Shown here: positions 49,901-62,541 of the stretch, piece by piece
Numbering within the stretch: position 1 is the stretch's first letter
How the letters are laid out: every line of letters begins with the position of its first letter
Assembly (NCBI RefSeq): GCF_021462225.1
Contig: NC_061801.1
Location: 11,280,125-11,344,124, forward strand
DNA length: 64,000 nucleotides
Reading direction: 5' to 3'
Source: Girardinichthys multiradiatus
Taxonomy: Eukaryota > Chordata > Actinopteri > Cyprinodontiformes > Goodeidae
Notes under the pieces: model-generated
Seen by the model: only the letters and a program-made list of their open reading frames with translations
Told to the model about the DNA's origin: nothing
Database searches by the model: none
Translations under genes and position numbers: made by a program

Positions 49901-52900
49901 TGTCCGAGAGAAGCAGTGCCCTTATACCACACTCTGAAAATCGGAAACCTGTTTCAACCTTATGTTTTTACAGTATCAGTAGAACCTACTGATAATTCTG
50001 TAAGGCTCGAGTACTGTTCAAGCAGGTTCAGAGTAAATACTTTGTACTCAGCTGTCCAGGATTTGAGTTTTTGTAATGAAAACTCTAGAAATCCTGAAAT
50101 GCACTCATCTGCCTTACACCTCATAGCATGACATATTTCTCCCTATTTTTGTCTGTTTGTAGCCCAAAGCAAGCCACCACATGGACATACACCAAAAGAC
50201 ACATCCTCACAGCCAAAGTCCTTACACGTCATCCTCTTCATCTATCTGTTTTTGTGAGTAATCGCCTGAATACACGAGGAGTCTAACTAATATAAACAAC
50301 CCAGCTGCTGTCTTTCTGTGGCATCATTCATGCGTTGTAATGACTGTACTGTGTAACAGAGAATCGTAACACATGTTGCTGTTTTTTTGCGCCTCCACAG
50401 AGTCAGCATTCTTGTCTTGTCCTCCTGTTACATGGCCTTCAAGATTGTGGCTCTTGAACAGCGGTTGAACTCCTTGTTGTCGATGGGAGAACTCATTCAT
50501 CACGAGTAAGAGACTGAGAATTTGAACACCATGTTTTCAGAACATTAATTTGTATTAACTAGCACATCTCTTTTATGATCTGTTGAATAATTTAAAAATG
50601 AACTTTATTGCAGAAATGCTGGGAGCCAAAGGTCACAGGTTGAAGTGAACGCTGAGATCTATGGGGAGCTCTCCACTAACCTGTTCAAGTTAGATAAGGT
50701 TTGCTCTTTTCATTTACTAGTCTGCGTTTTACTGGATATTAATGTATTATCACTTTGCATAAAGAGAACCCAGACTAACAAAATGACCATTTCAGAGGAT
50801 CAATTTTAAGATTATGAAAATCATATTGCAGCGTTAGTTTAAATGTAAAGCACAATCTGTTCTTGTTTGCACAGCAAACATGAACCCGAACCCTGCAGTA
50901 GAGTGGCTTAGGATAGAATGCAGACTGTAAACAAAAGAAAAAGCTTTTACCTGGTTCTGTCCACAGAAAACACAAGCCCACGCTGTCTACTATGTACATC
51001 TGGGATTAAATATAGCAACATAAACTGTTTAAAGACATTACTTTTTCTTTTCACTGTCTGACGTCAGACTAAACCTTTCCTCTTGTTTTAGGTCAGTTAG
51101 GATTACAAAAATTATTTATGTTTGCTAAGAGCCAGAATAATGGGAGTGAATGTTTTAGATATACGTTTCACTATAGATTAAAAAGTTTACATACACTATT
51201 TGGTAGGATTGCTTTTAAACTGTATGACTGGGGTGAAACATTTTGGGAATTCCTGCACAAGCTACTCAAAATAGTTTGCTGGAAATTTGAGGGGGTTTGA
51301 ATACTTTTTAAATTTTTTTTCCACATGGGAAATAAACATGGTTTATTGTGTCAGTAAGGTTGTTGAATGCCTTGTTGCAGGAGCTCTTTTTAGGCCTGTA
51401 GTAAAACACAGTAGAAAACCTTCATACCCTGGGCCTAAAATAGCTTAAACTTACTAACACCACACAAAATCCCATCTGACTGCAACTGGACTTCTCTTTC
51501 ACAAGACGTTTCCAAAGATCTCAATACAACCCTAAACTCTTTGACATAACAGTTCTGTGACTTGGCCTAAGCTGCCTTTAGCCGTTTATGAATCACCAGT
51601 CAAGCTGACCAGCTGGTTCTGAGGTCCAGTCACTACATAGCATAGTGTCAAATTAGAAGTACTTGTCAAGACTTGACAACCTCGGTTATTAACTGTTAAC
51701 ATGATGATTATCAAACGAAAATGAACAGCAAAATTAAAAAGGCTTAACACATTGCCAAGGTAGAAAGTCATCAGCAATTACATTAGAGAAGTAACTGTTA
51801 GTGTGTATCAGTCTGGGACAGGTCTTACAAGCTTTTGACTTATGTGAAATTCAAGCTTATTAATCTCAAGCTTAACATTCAAGTTTAGGGACGAAGGCTT
51901 ATGCTAAAGAAAATGAAAAATTAGCTTTTAAAAAATGCATTTTTGATGCAAACCGTTCCTAATGGCGCTATGCAATATTGTTGACTATATTCTAGAGTAG
52001 CCCTACTTTTACAGCTTCAAAAGGGTTATTGTGGGAAGCTGCAACTCATGATGGTGATTGTTGTATGAGTACTACCTCAGTAAATACAGAAAAGTCTTCC
52101 CAGTAAAACCAAAATTGTAGAGGTTTTAAAACATAAATACGGCTGAACTTGAACTTGTTTACTTAGTCTATTGTTTTCTAAAGAATAAAAATGAAAAAAA
52201 ATAATTCTTATCTATTCACAATGTATACTTGGTTAAAAGCTGCTGTTTAATTGTGCATTTGCTTTTTGCTCAGAAGTCAATCTTTCCAAGTTCTAAATAA
52301 ACGGGAAGGTTGCGCTAAATCAGAACTCCAAATGAGGAAGTTTGACTCTTCTCAGCAACTCGGAAATCTTAATCCAGCATGACTGCCGCACATCTGGAAC
52401 ATAGTCGTAGGTGTAGTAACAAACTGTTTATTTTCGCTTATGACTGTTTGAATCTCGTTAAATATTTCAAGCAGACTGTAATGTACAACCTCTGTTCATG
52501 AACCTTTTCTTTATTGTTTGAATACATAAAATGCTTAGAAATGTTGACTGTTGAAGCTCATAATCAACAGAGAACTTGTTGGCTTTTTCGCCAGCTCTCG
52601 CTCCACCGTCGACACAATGGCATCCTGGGTGGTGAGCCACATCACCCATGTTAAAAAACTGTTACTGGCTCCACATCAGTGTTAATTTGCTTTCTGTTTA
52701 CTGACGTCAATCATCTGGGTACCACTGAAGGCAATCAGTGGTACCACTGTAACATTTTTAGTCAGGCTGCCTGTCTTAAATGCATGCCAAGAAAACTCTC
52801 TGTAGCTTCATATCTAGCTAACAGACATGACAACAGCAATAATCAACTCATCCAGCACATGATAAAAGTTTTATTTTAGCACTTACACAGTAGTTTATTG

Positions 52901-52994
52901 TAAATAATAGATAAATATGCTTTTATCTTGTCTCTTGTCCTTTTTTTAACCCTAGATTCAAAGAAACCTCAGGAAGCTCTTGGAGGAGACTTAA
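43758..52994 (+). CDS. gramd2b: GRAM domain-containing protein 2B
   Basis: GRAM-domain protein anchored in the ER membrane. Relatives sit at ER-plasma membrane contacts; the exact role of GRAMD2B is poorly known. Coding exons: 43758-43852, 44386-44514, 45987-46074, 46152-46224, 46302-46405, 46495-46590, 46676-46747, 47500-47580, 47740-47851, 48231-48347, 50163-50253, 50401-50505, 50614-50698, 52956-52994. All introns have GT/AG ends and phases agree, giving 428 residues, close to the human protein. ATG 43758 has A at -3 and G at +4; an in-frame stop lies upstream at 43704. Landmarks: basic N-terminus; GRAM domain from about residue 113 ('YHKLFK') through '[15 protein letters not shown]' and '[13 protein letters not shown]' to about 219; the '[14 protein letters not shown]' motif; one membrane segment at about 343-366; and a C-terminal coiled region ending 'NLRKLLEET'. 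'ENSFRA' and '[12 protein letters not shown]' favour GRAMD2B over GRAMD2A. Confidence 0.92.
46910..46940. repeat. Run of 31 C in gramd2b intron 7
   Basis: A homopolymer of 31 C followed by 8 A. The opposite strand is a G-run able to form quadruplexes. The length may be affected by sequencing or assembly. Confidence 0.85.
48690..49237 (-). mobile_element. Tc1 relic in gramd2b intron 10
   Basis: Antisense transposase remnants. On the minus strand 49037-49237 keeps '[18 protein letters not shown]' and '[17 protein letters not shown]', the DNA-binding region of a Tc1 enzyme. Lower coordinates hold the central part with '[12 protein letters not shown]'-type residues. It is broken and lies antisense to gramd2b. 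Confidence 0.7.
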
Positions 52995-53326
52995 AAGACT
53001 TGTGTCTGCGTTTCTGTCCAGAAGGAGGCTTGGCTGTTAATTAGAGAGGCGGTGGAAGGCATGCAGAGCAGCAGCGAGCACATTTGGTGGCTCTGTTGCC
53101 AAAGCACGGACAGCTCATACCGAGAGCTCTGTCTAAAAAGCTGTGTGAACATTTGCTGTGCAATAATAGTGTCTCTCTTCGTTTCCCTCAGGACTTTTCT
53201 GTCTCTCATTTCAAACAAAGCAGCACTGCAGCTGTACGGCAGTATACTTATGTACGATAATTTAGTGTGCATTTTTATTACAGTGATGACAATTCTATAA
53301 CATACACACACACACACACATATATA

Positions 53327-54936
<1,610 letters not shown>

Positions 54937-54948
54937 TATGCATGTGTG

Positions 54949-55016
<68 letters not shown>

Positions 55017-55322
55017 CTTTTTGGCTGTTTTTGTTAGAAATTGAACGCCAATAGATTCTATTTATATCATTTGTCTAAATCACTCATCTGGGAGATATTT
55101 GCACAAAAGCCAAGTTTCCCATGGTGTAAAAAGATTTTGTATTGCTTGTGTAAATACTTGCTTTGACATACTTGAGTGGTATGTTTAGGAAAAGAAAACT
55201 GTTAATAATGAGATTATATTAGATGAGTTTAAACGTATATTTATCATAGATATTTTACTAAAAGAATTAACATCGATAATCTGATACTTCAGTTTTCTAA
55301 TCAGATAAATTATGTTTATGAG

Positions 55323-55328
55323 AATAAA
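55323..55328 (+). terminator. Polyadenylation signal, gramd2b
   Basis: AATAAA with a GT-containing stretch (gacttgtgttt) about 40 bases downstream. This is the most convincing signal after the gramd2b stop. Confidence 0.5.
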
Positions 55329-55350
55329 GTTGTGAAAAATGTTACTTGAG

Positions 55351-55944
55351 CTTTCATTTTACTGACTTGTGTTTAATGACCAGTGTTTACGTCTAAACTG
55401 CATATGCATCTTGCTGTACTGGTATCAGTCCCCCCCCCCCCGCGCCCCCAGAATCTGCTGAACTTTGCTTCAACTTCACTCTTTGGGAGACACTGGGTTA
55501 CATTAGGTTGGTCAGGTGATGCCTGCAGACCGAAGTCAAATGAATGCACACACACACACACACAGTGTAATCTGATAACAGGACTGTTTGGTTGAATGCC
55601 TGCCGGTTGCTGTGGAACACTCATTTTACTACAGGGTACAGCAATACATTTAAAGTACATTTAAAGTACGTCTTTACAAAGGATTTCATGGAAATAAACA
55701 AAAACAGTAAAGATATCAATTAGAGCCATCAGTAATTATCTGCAGGTATGATCCAGCTGTAGGCTGACAAACACCAAAATTGGGTGTTGAGATAATCAAA
55801 GAAAATTTAAAATAGCATATTTTTGTCCTAACTTTTACACAAGATTAAAAACATTTGCTATAAAGCTACTATAATAGGTGTTACAAATGTAAAATTTCTC
55901 TTTATTTGACCTATGAAAAAAATGTTCTTCGGTCTGTAAAGTTA
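55351..55944. other. Intergenic between gramd2b and the next Tc1 relic
   Basis: A C-run near 55431-55441 and a short CA repeat near 55549-55563. No gene recognised. Confidence 0.45.
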
Positions 55945-56945
55945 AAACAGAATAATGAATGGAGATCTGTCCAAAGTGTAAACTGCCTCTCCTAATGACC
56001 TATAGAGATAGGGTCAAATATCTTCAAGTTGGAGTGGCCACAGTACACAGTCCTATTATCCACACTGTGTGGAGAATCTCAAGAGGTGGTAGGATATCAA
56101 AAGTAAAACATGCACTGGCAATTCTGATGCGAGAGATGAAAAAGATTACAAGGATCACCACCAAGGCAATCCTGAAGACTGTAGGCCAAGCAGATAGCAG
56201 CATCTCAAGGCACACATTCCAGCAGACAATGTATACTGCACGATTTCATGGACCCAACAGGAAGGCTCTTCTCTGGGGATGGCACACAAAAGGCTGTGTG
56301 GACCTTTCAAAGTCTCTTGAGCAAAGAAGAATTCTGGTCTTCTGTTTAGTGGTGAAATGAAACAAAAATAAATTGCATGGCCACAATGATGTGGCCTTCA
56401 GTTGGTGTAAAAATGGGGAAGCATTCAACCACAAGAACATCCTCCCCATATTCACACACGGTGGTGAGTACCTAATGCCTTGGCTGGGTTTATTCCAACC
56501 ACTGGGACCAGCAGCCGAATCAAAGTAAGTGGCATTGTAAAACACACTACATCATCAGCAACATCACACAGTCTTCACAGAAACTTGATCTTGGGCGTTT
56601 CAACGACAATGACCCAAACCACACAGCTAGAGTGGAGAAAAAAACGGTTAGCCAACAAAAATGTATGTTTTTGAAGATCCCAGCCAGAGCCCTGTCTTGA
56701 ATGCTGTATAATCTGCGGAGGGAGCTAAAGATTAGGGTGATGGAAAGGAGGCCATGAAACCTCAAAGACTTTGATCTTATTTCAAAATATTAATGTTGAA
56801 ATATACCAATGGAGACAAGCGTTTGGTTTCTGTAATTGCCAATAAAGCCATTTCCACTGATTCCTTGGAGGTGTAAGAATAATTTTGGACATGTCAGTTT
56901 TGTTTGAATGTAAATAAAATTGGATCGTTTTTTAATGAAAGCCCT
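55945..56945 (+). mobile_element. Tc1 relic, sense orientation
   Basis: A frame at 55959-56360 retains an N-terminal region ('ITTKAILKTVGQADSSISRHTFQQT'). Past 56330 other frames carry 'VLWSDETKINLHGHND' type residues (about 56335-56400) and 'FNDNDPNHTARVEKKT' near 56600, the second-Asp box. A non-coding 3' segment follows to about 56945. Several frameshifts and stops. Confidence 0.7.
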
Positions 56946-57399
56946 TTCACATTTTCTATATTATCGGATAGAGAATCTGTTAAGGGGGTTAAAGGTTAAA
57001 TGCCTCAATATCGAACAACAGCCATTATAAGAAAGGTTCAAATGTGGTAATGTCAATACAGATTTCTTTTTTTACTATTGAGAAGGTTACATGTATTTTT
57101 GACTTGTCATTACACTTGATCCTACTTTAAATCTGCTTTTTGTTTGAATTAAAGTAATTTTGAATATTAATCTTTCAGGGATATTGGTATTCCTGGACTA
57201 AACTGTTTTTATATAAGCCAATATAGGCCCAAAATGGAATAAATTACACAAACATAGCACATGTGTGTATTAGACCGATATAAAAACAGACAGATGCAAA
57301 CATTGGAGCTGTTAAAAACGGAAGTGTGTGATGCTTTTTTACAAAGTCAGGGCTGCGGATGCTTACAGGCTCCTCCGTCTCAGCCGGCCCGCCTCCTCT

Positions 57400-57682
57400 C
57401 CGGTTCTGACCCAATGAACGGGCCGCCTTCACAGCTCGTCTGCCTGTCAACCCGCGTTCAGCCCACCGCATGACGTAACGCCCAGTCTGAAAGTGCAATG
57501 GCGATATTAGACAATAACAGCCATCGCGTTTGTGGACCACATCTGTATTATGTGGCTAACATTGAAGAAAACACCTCGAGCCGGCTGCGACACCACATAT
57601 AATATCGGCACAGCGCACGTGCGAGCGGGGAAGGGGATTTCAGAGCCTCCGCGCGGGATGACAGTTTAGACTAAACCCGCTG
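57400..57682 (+). promoter_or_regulatory. Probable traf2 promoter and non-coding first exon
   Basis: A GC-rich stretch with many CpG in AT-rich surroundings. It contains tgacgtaa (57471-57478, CREB/ATF type) and ggggatttca (57633-57642, nine of ten bases of a kappaB site). A good splice donor tg|gtaagt ends an exon at 57682. A 3-codon upstream ORF (ATG 57658, stop TAG 57667-57669) lies in this exon. The exon start is not determined. Confidence 0.5.
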
Positions 57683-58722
57683 GTAAGTGCGAACTCCGCT
57701 GCTTGCCTCAACATTTACAAAGAAAAGGCTTTTTTCCACCAAATAGTTTGTAACAGACAGCAAGCTGCACATTTCAAAGGGGCGCGGCGGCGGGCTGAGG
57801 GTACCACTCACTGAAGGATGCTGATAGCTTAGCAACAGCGACAAGGAAGGGAAGAAAGAGAGAACTGAACAGTGACAATGGATGTGCTGCCTGGCTGCAC
57901 TGTTTCAGGGCAGGCTGCGAGGAAAAACAGGGGAGATCCCCGGCAGTGTGTTCCTGATGGAGTGGAGGGAGCCATGGATGCAGAGTGGAAATGTAAACAA
58001 AGGGTGTGGGCCTCTCAGCTGGCCTGTGATGCTCTGCACCCCCCCCCCCCAGCTCACAAACACCCACACACACACACACACACACACCATTTACTACTGT
58101 TCGTCATTGGAAGGTTTTACACACAACATGGAGACACATCTAAAGGCACATCAGCGGTGGATTATTACCTTTCCTATACCTAAATACTGCTGCCTTTGTT
58201 TATCCTAGAAGAGAGATAACAAACATTTATTTCAATGATCATCTGAAAAACATGTTACATTATTTCTGCAGTGTTTAGGAAAATATCAATTATATCTGAC
58301 CTTAAATATAAACAATCTTATTAAACCCTCTGCGGTAACAGGGCTGACCCTACTTGATATAATCTCATGTTTTGTTTAATTTACCTTTCAGAACCTCAGA
58401 GTTTGAATCTTAAAGAGAAGAAGGCACTCATTTAAAAGCTTCATCTTATTTATTTTCATGAAATAAAAAAAGGAAAGTGAAATTAAACTAGGACTCTCTT
58501 TGCCAAAAGAAAAACACTGGGATCTTGACAGACGATCATAGCAAAATCACGACAGTTGTGCTCTATTTTTCTAAAAACAAACATATTATTTGTAATATAT
58601 ATAATATATTTTCAGCTGATAAGTATGTATGTGATATGGAGTAATTTTAGAGTAATACAGGCTTTATGCTTAATATGCAACTGGTTTTGGACAAAAACAA
58701 GCTATGAAATCTGGCATCCATA

Positions 58723-58737
58723 CACCAGGGGGCGCTA
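58723..58737 (+). promoter_or_regulatory. CTCF-like motif in traf2 intron 1
   Basis: caccagggggcgcta is a very good match to the core CTCF binding motif. Binding cannot be inferred from sequence alone. Confidence 0.45.
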
Positions 58738-59079
58738 CAGAAAAGGGTTAAAAAATACAATGGAAACAGTTGCAATGTAGAGCTTGGTGGTTGGTGTACA
58801 AAATAAATCGCAACAATCAAACCAGCATGCTTGCATGTAGATAAACATATATTAGGGTTACCGGCTGATGGAAATCCTTTCAACTTAATGAGATTTGAGT
58901 TTAAAATGTTAATGTAGATTACCTCAACACATGGAATTATTCTGTTCAGTTTTTATTATGTTATCTTTTGTCAAAATTATGCTTTTTTTTTCTTTTTATA
59001 ATAAAAATGCAATTTATACATACAGATAACTGTGTAAAAATAAAAAAAATTGATCAGTGTAAACTCAAGTTATTCCATC

Positions 59080-59441
59080 CATTTCCTACACCTGTTTCTT
59101 CCATACTGGGTCGCGTTGGAACTGGTGCCTATTTCCAGCGCTCTACGGGCGAGAGGCGGGGTACGCTCTGGACAGGTCGCCAGTCCATCTCAGGACAACA
59201 CAGAGAAATACAGGACAAACAACCATGTACACACACCCATTCACACCTAAGGGTAATTGAGAGAAACCAATTAACCAAACAGTCATGTTTTTGGACTGTG
59301 GGAGGAAGTATCAGGAGAGAACCCATGCATGCACGGGGAAAACATGCAAACAGCATGCAGAAAGACCCCCGGCCAAGAGTCAAACCTAGGACCTTCTTGC
59401 TGCAAGTGAACAGTGCTACCAACTGCGCATCGTGCAGGCCC
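59080..59441 (-). repeat. Complete tRNA-derived SINE with 16-bp target duplication
   Basis: The reverse complement has the same order as the SINE at 31625: tRNA-like head at the right end (box A-like gcgcagttggtagc, box B-like aggtttgactc), body, and a 3' end near 59080. ctcaagttattccatc occurs at 59064-59079 and 59442-59457, a perfect duplication. It lies antisense in traf2 intron 1. Confidence 0.85.
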
Positions 59442-59827
59442 CTCAAGTTATTCCATCAAACTTAAAATAAAGAAAGTAATAATAATAAAACCTGGAACTG
59501 TGTGCAAAGTGAAACAGAAAAGCACCTTATAAGTGCTGCCAAGTATGGTGAAGGATTTGTGATGCCTTACAAAGGCCCAGGGAATCTGGTTAGAGTGGAT
59601 GGCAGAACAAGTAAAATAAAAATCTGTTGAGCTGCTAGATAATATACGGTCACTTTTAATCTTCCAACCAGGTTACCTCAGTAAAGAGTGAGATGTACAC
59701 CCATAGTCAGAGCAACTTCGAGACTTATTATAAGCAAAAAAAAAACATTTCCAAACTTACTTCACTTTTTTCAAAATGGCTCTTGACCTTTACCGTCTTT
59801 TCCAGGTGTGACGTGTAAACAGACGCC

Positions 59828-62275
59828 ATGGCCACACAGGAACCGTCCCCTCCGTCATCCATGGAGAGCAATAAACCTGGCTTCCCCAAGAAGATCCTGG
59901 GCAACAAGCTGGAGGACAAGCACCTGTGCAACTGCTGCCATAATATCCTCAGACGGCCCTTTCAAGCTCAGTGTGGACATCGCTTCTGCTCCTATTGCTA
60001 CAACAGGACTGTGAGGTCAGAATCTGATTGGCAAAGGCCAAGAAATGGGGACTATGTGATGGTTTCTGTTAATGTACTGAGTTCGTGTGTCTTATAAATA
60101 AAATCAGCAGGGGTATATTTGTCAGTTATCTTGTGATAAAATTGTAAGAACATTTAGAAAAATGCTTAAAACTATTTCAACTTTTTATTTCATCTCACCA
60201 TTTGGAGCCAACAAGACTACAAGCTTAAGCACCTAACAGCTCACCGACAAAATTACTAGTGAATACAGTCAGAAATTTCCCCCAGGAGGTGGTGGAGACC
60301 AAAAACAGAAAGTAATACAATTAATTCTGGAACTGCTTTTCTTTCAGACGCAACACTAACTCATGGGTTGTTTAAGAATGATGATTCATAATGAAGGAAT
60401 GGCTGCAACAAATGAGAATATTTCTAGGTTTCCTTTTCTTAATTTTACATTTTTCATTGCTTAGGTAAATGTATATTTCACAGAAATTTGCCTTTGACAC
60501 ATTCCTTCCGTCTTTATTATCTGAAAATCTACTGACTCATGAGCTTTATATTTGGTAAGAATCAGTCATAGTGCTACTTCTTCACTGCCTGTCTTCTTGT
60601 TCTTTTAAAAAAACCTCTAGGCGAAAGATGGCTCGGAAGCCACATTAAATCATAATCCGATTGTAACTTTTGGACTTACCCCTCCAAAGCTGATTTCAGA
60701 TTGATTACCATTCCTGGTGGTAATGGTTTGTGTTACTAAATGATAATATTAGGCACTGGCTAATTTCACATTCCAACAGTATGATAAAGTAAAGTAAGAA
60801 AAAACACCACTGATTCACTGTATTTGCCAAAAAAAATGAAACAAGATATGTTTTACATAATCTGCTTTCAACTGTTTAATTAGTTGGGCGATGGGCTCAG
60901 GTAGCAAGTCTGCAGAAATGTCTAAACCACTGGATTTACTTTTTTTTGTTAGCAAGGGAAAAGTGTGGCGGCCTTAATTCAACCTGCTGACTGACAGTGT
61001 GCAGCAACAGGGAGGGGTGGGGGGGGGGAGGCACAGTGCTGTGTTACTCCATGCTCCACTCAGCTCCATAAAACTTTGATCACACCAGCAATTTCTATAG
61101 CATCTTAATAAAAAATGTAAAAATTCCTCATACCATTGTCAATCCCATTCCTACTCATTTTCAAATGCGCGCTGAGCTGTGCCCCTTACTAGCAGGGGGC
61201 AATTAAGCTCGCTCAAGTTTTCAAATAGAGTAATAATGTTTAAACTCTATATTGGTATGTGCATTTATTGAGAATGAGCTTTTCACATCTACTCCCGAAG
61301 TGTTCTCAAGATCAAATGTCAGATTCCTTATTTTAAAGGCAAATGAACCTCAGTTTTCCATTGCTGCTTGTAAGAACAACCTATTACACTTGGCGCTGTC
61401 TTACTCAACTCTACTGAGTCTGTATTTAAAAGCTGTGACTGCGACTCCAGACCTAATGACTAAGTCAGAAAAAGAATATTCGTGCGCAATTTATTTTCTT
61501 GATTTTATATAAAAATAAGGTAAAGTAACTGATGTGAGGGTGAAGCAAAAGAAAAAGGAGGTCTCAAAATTAATCTCTGCTTATGTCCCCAGAAAATCTA
61601 GGCCTGGCTCTGAATGTGCAGTATAAATGTTATTAATGCAACTGGTCATTTAAGCTGGCAAAGCTTTAATAAAACGCACCAAATTTTCCTCTTAATGTGG
61701 TATAAGGGAGCATAAAAAGCACAGTCTGTTGATGCCTGTATTTAGTGAACATGATATCAACTGATTGTTTTGGTTTTTGAAATCATTTGCAGTAATGGAC
61801 CCCAGAAATGCAACGCTTGCATTAAAGAAGATATTTTTGAGGAGCCTACATCAGTTTTGAAACAAGGATGTGTGAGTATTACCACGTGATAAAATTACTT
61901 TGAGCTAAAATTTGAGAGAAGCTGGATTTTTTTTAGACCGTAGGTGTTAATGTTGTTTTAACTTGTTAAATTAGCGAAGAAAGAGAAAAATGGGAATGAA
62001 GTTAATCCAAGATCATCATCTTAGCATTCAGAAAAATCACAACTTCATGTTTCGTAATATTCTACAGCCTCAGTTGTCTTTGTTGTATTATTTTAGTTTT
62101 GATGATCATTATAAAACATCAGATTTGACTAAATTTATGTCCCGACTGTTTTAAATAAAAAATATATGTTTTCCAGGCTTTTCCTGACAATGCTGTTCGA
62201 AGGGAAGTTGAAAGCCTGTCTGCAGTTTGCATCAATGAAGACTGTACTTGGACAGGCACTATTAAAGAGTATGAG
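59828..62275 (+). CDS. traf2: TNF receptor-associated factor 2, N-terminal part (gene continues past window)
   Basis: Cytoplasmic adaptor and RING protein that couples TNF-receptor family members to NF-kappaB and JNK signalling. Coding exons in view: 59828-60015, 61793-61871, 62177-62275, with GT/AG borders and matching phases, 122 residues. The first coding exon begins at an acceptor before 59806, and ATG 59828 lies 22 bases in. RING cysteines and histidine are visible: Cys34, Cys37, Cys49, His51, Cys54, Cys57, Cys69, Cys72, with the stretch 'LRRPFQAQCGHRFCSYC'. Then come 'AFPDNAVRREVESL' and the first TRAF-type zinc-finger cysteines (Cys107, Cys112). These are close to human TRAF2 in spacing and residues and less like TRAF1, 3, 5 or 6. 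Whether it is the fish a or b copy cannot be told. The remaining zinc fingers, coiled coil and MATH domain lie beyond 64000. An L2 relic occupies the next intron. Confidence 0.88.
60016..61792 (+). other. traf2 intron 2, nothing recognised
   Basis: AT-rich intron with no recognised repeat or exon. A G-rich stretch lies near 61012-61030. The frame at 61252-61512 has no recognisable domain. Confidence 0.45.
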
Positions 62276-62541
62276 GTGAGCTAATCTGACACTGGCTCTG
62301 TTTTACTCGTTTTTTGTTTTCTTGTTTAATTTTAATTGTAGCAAAAGTAAGTAATGTAAAGATTCATTGTTTTTCCAGAGAAGTATGCGTAAAATAGAGT
62401 AAAGTAGAATCTCAGGAGAGAATAAAGTCATGAACACAAATGTACAAATGTAGCTTTTTGTGCAAAAGCCTTACTACTATGCCTTTAAACAATTTGGCAA
62501 AGCCCAGATGATGATGTCTGGGGTTTTTAAGCTTCACCATA

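Noticed and set aside
57774..58208. Overlapping frames of about 103-108 codons on both strands near 57.8-58.2 kb
   Set aside because: They contain CA-repeat-encoded His-Thr or Cys-Val runs and a C homopolymer; they are chance frames in traf2 intron 1.
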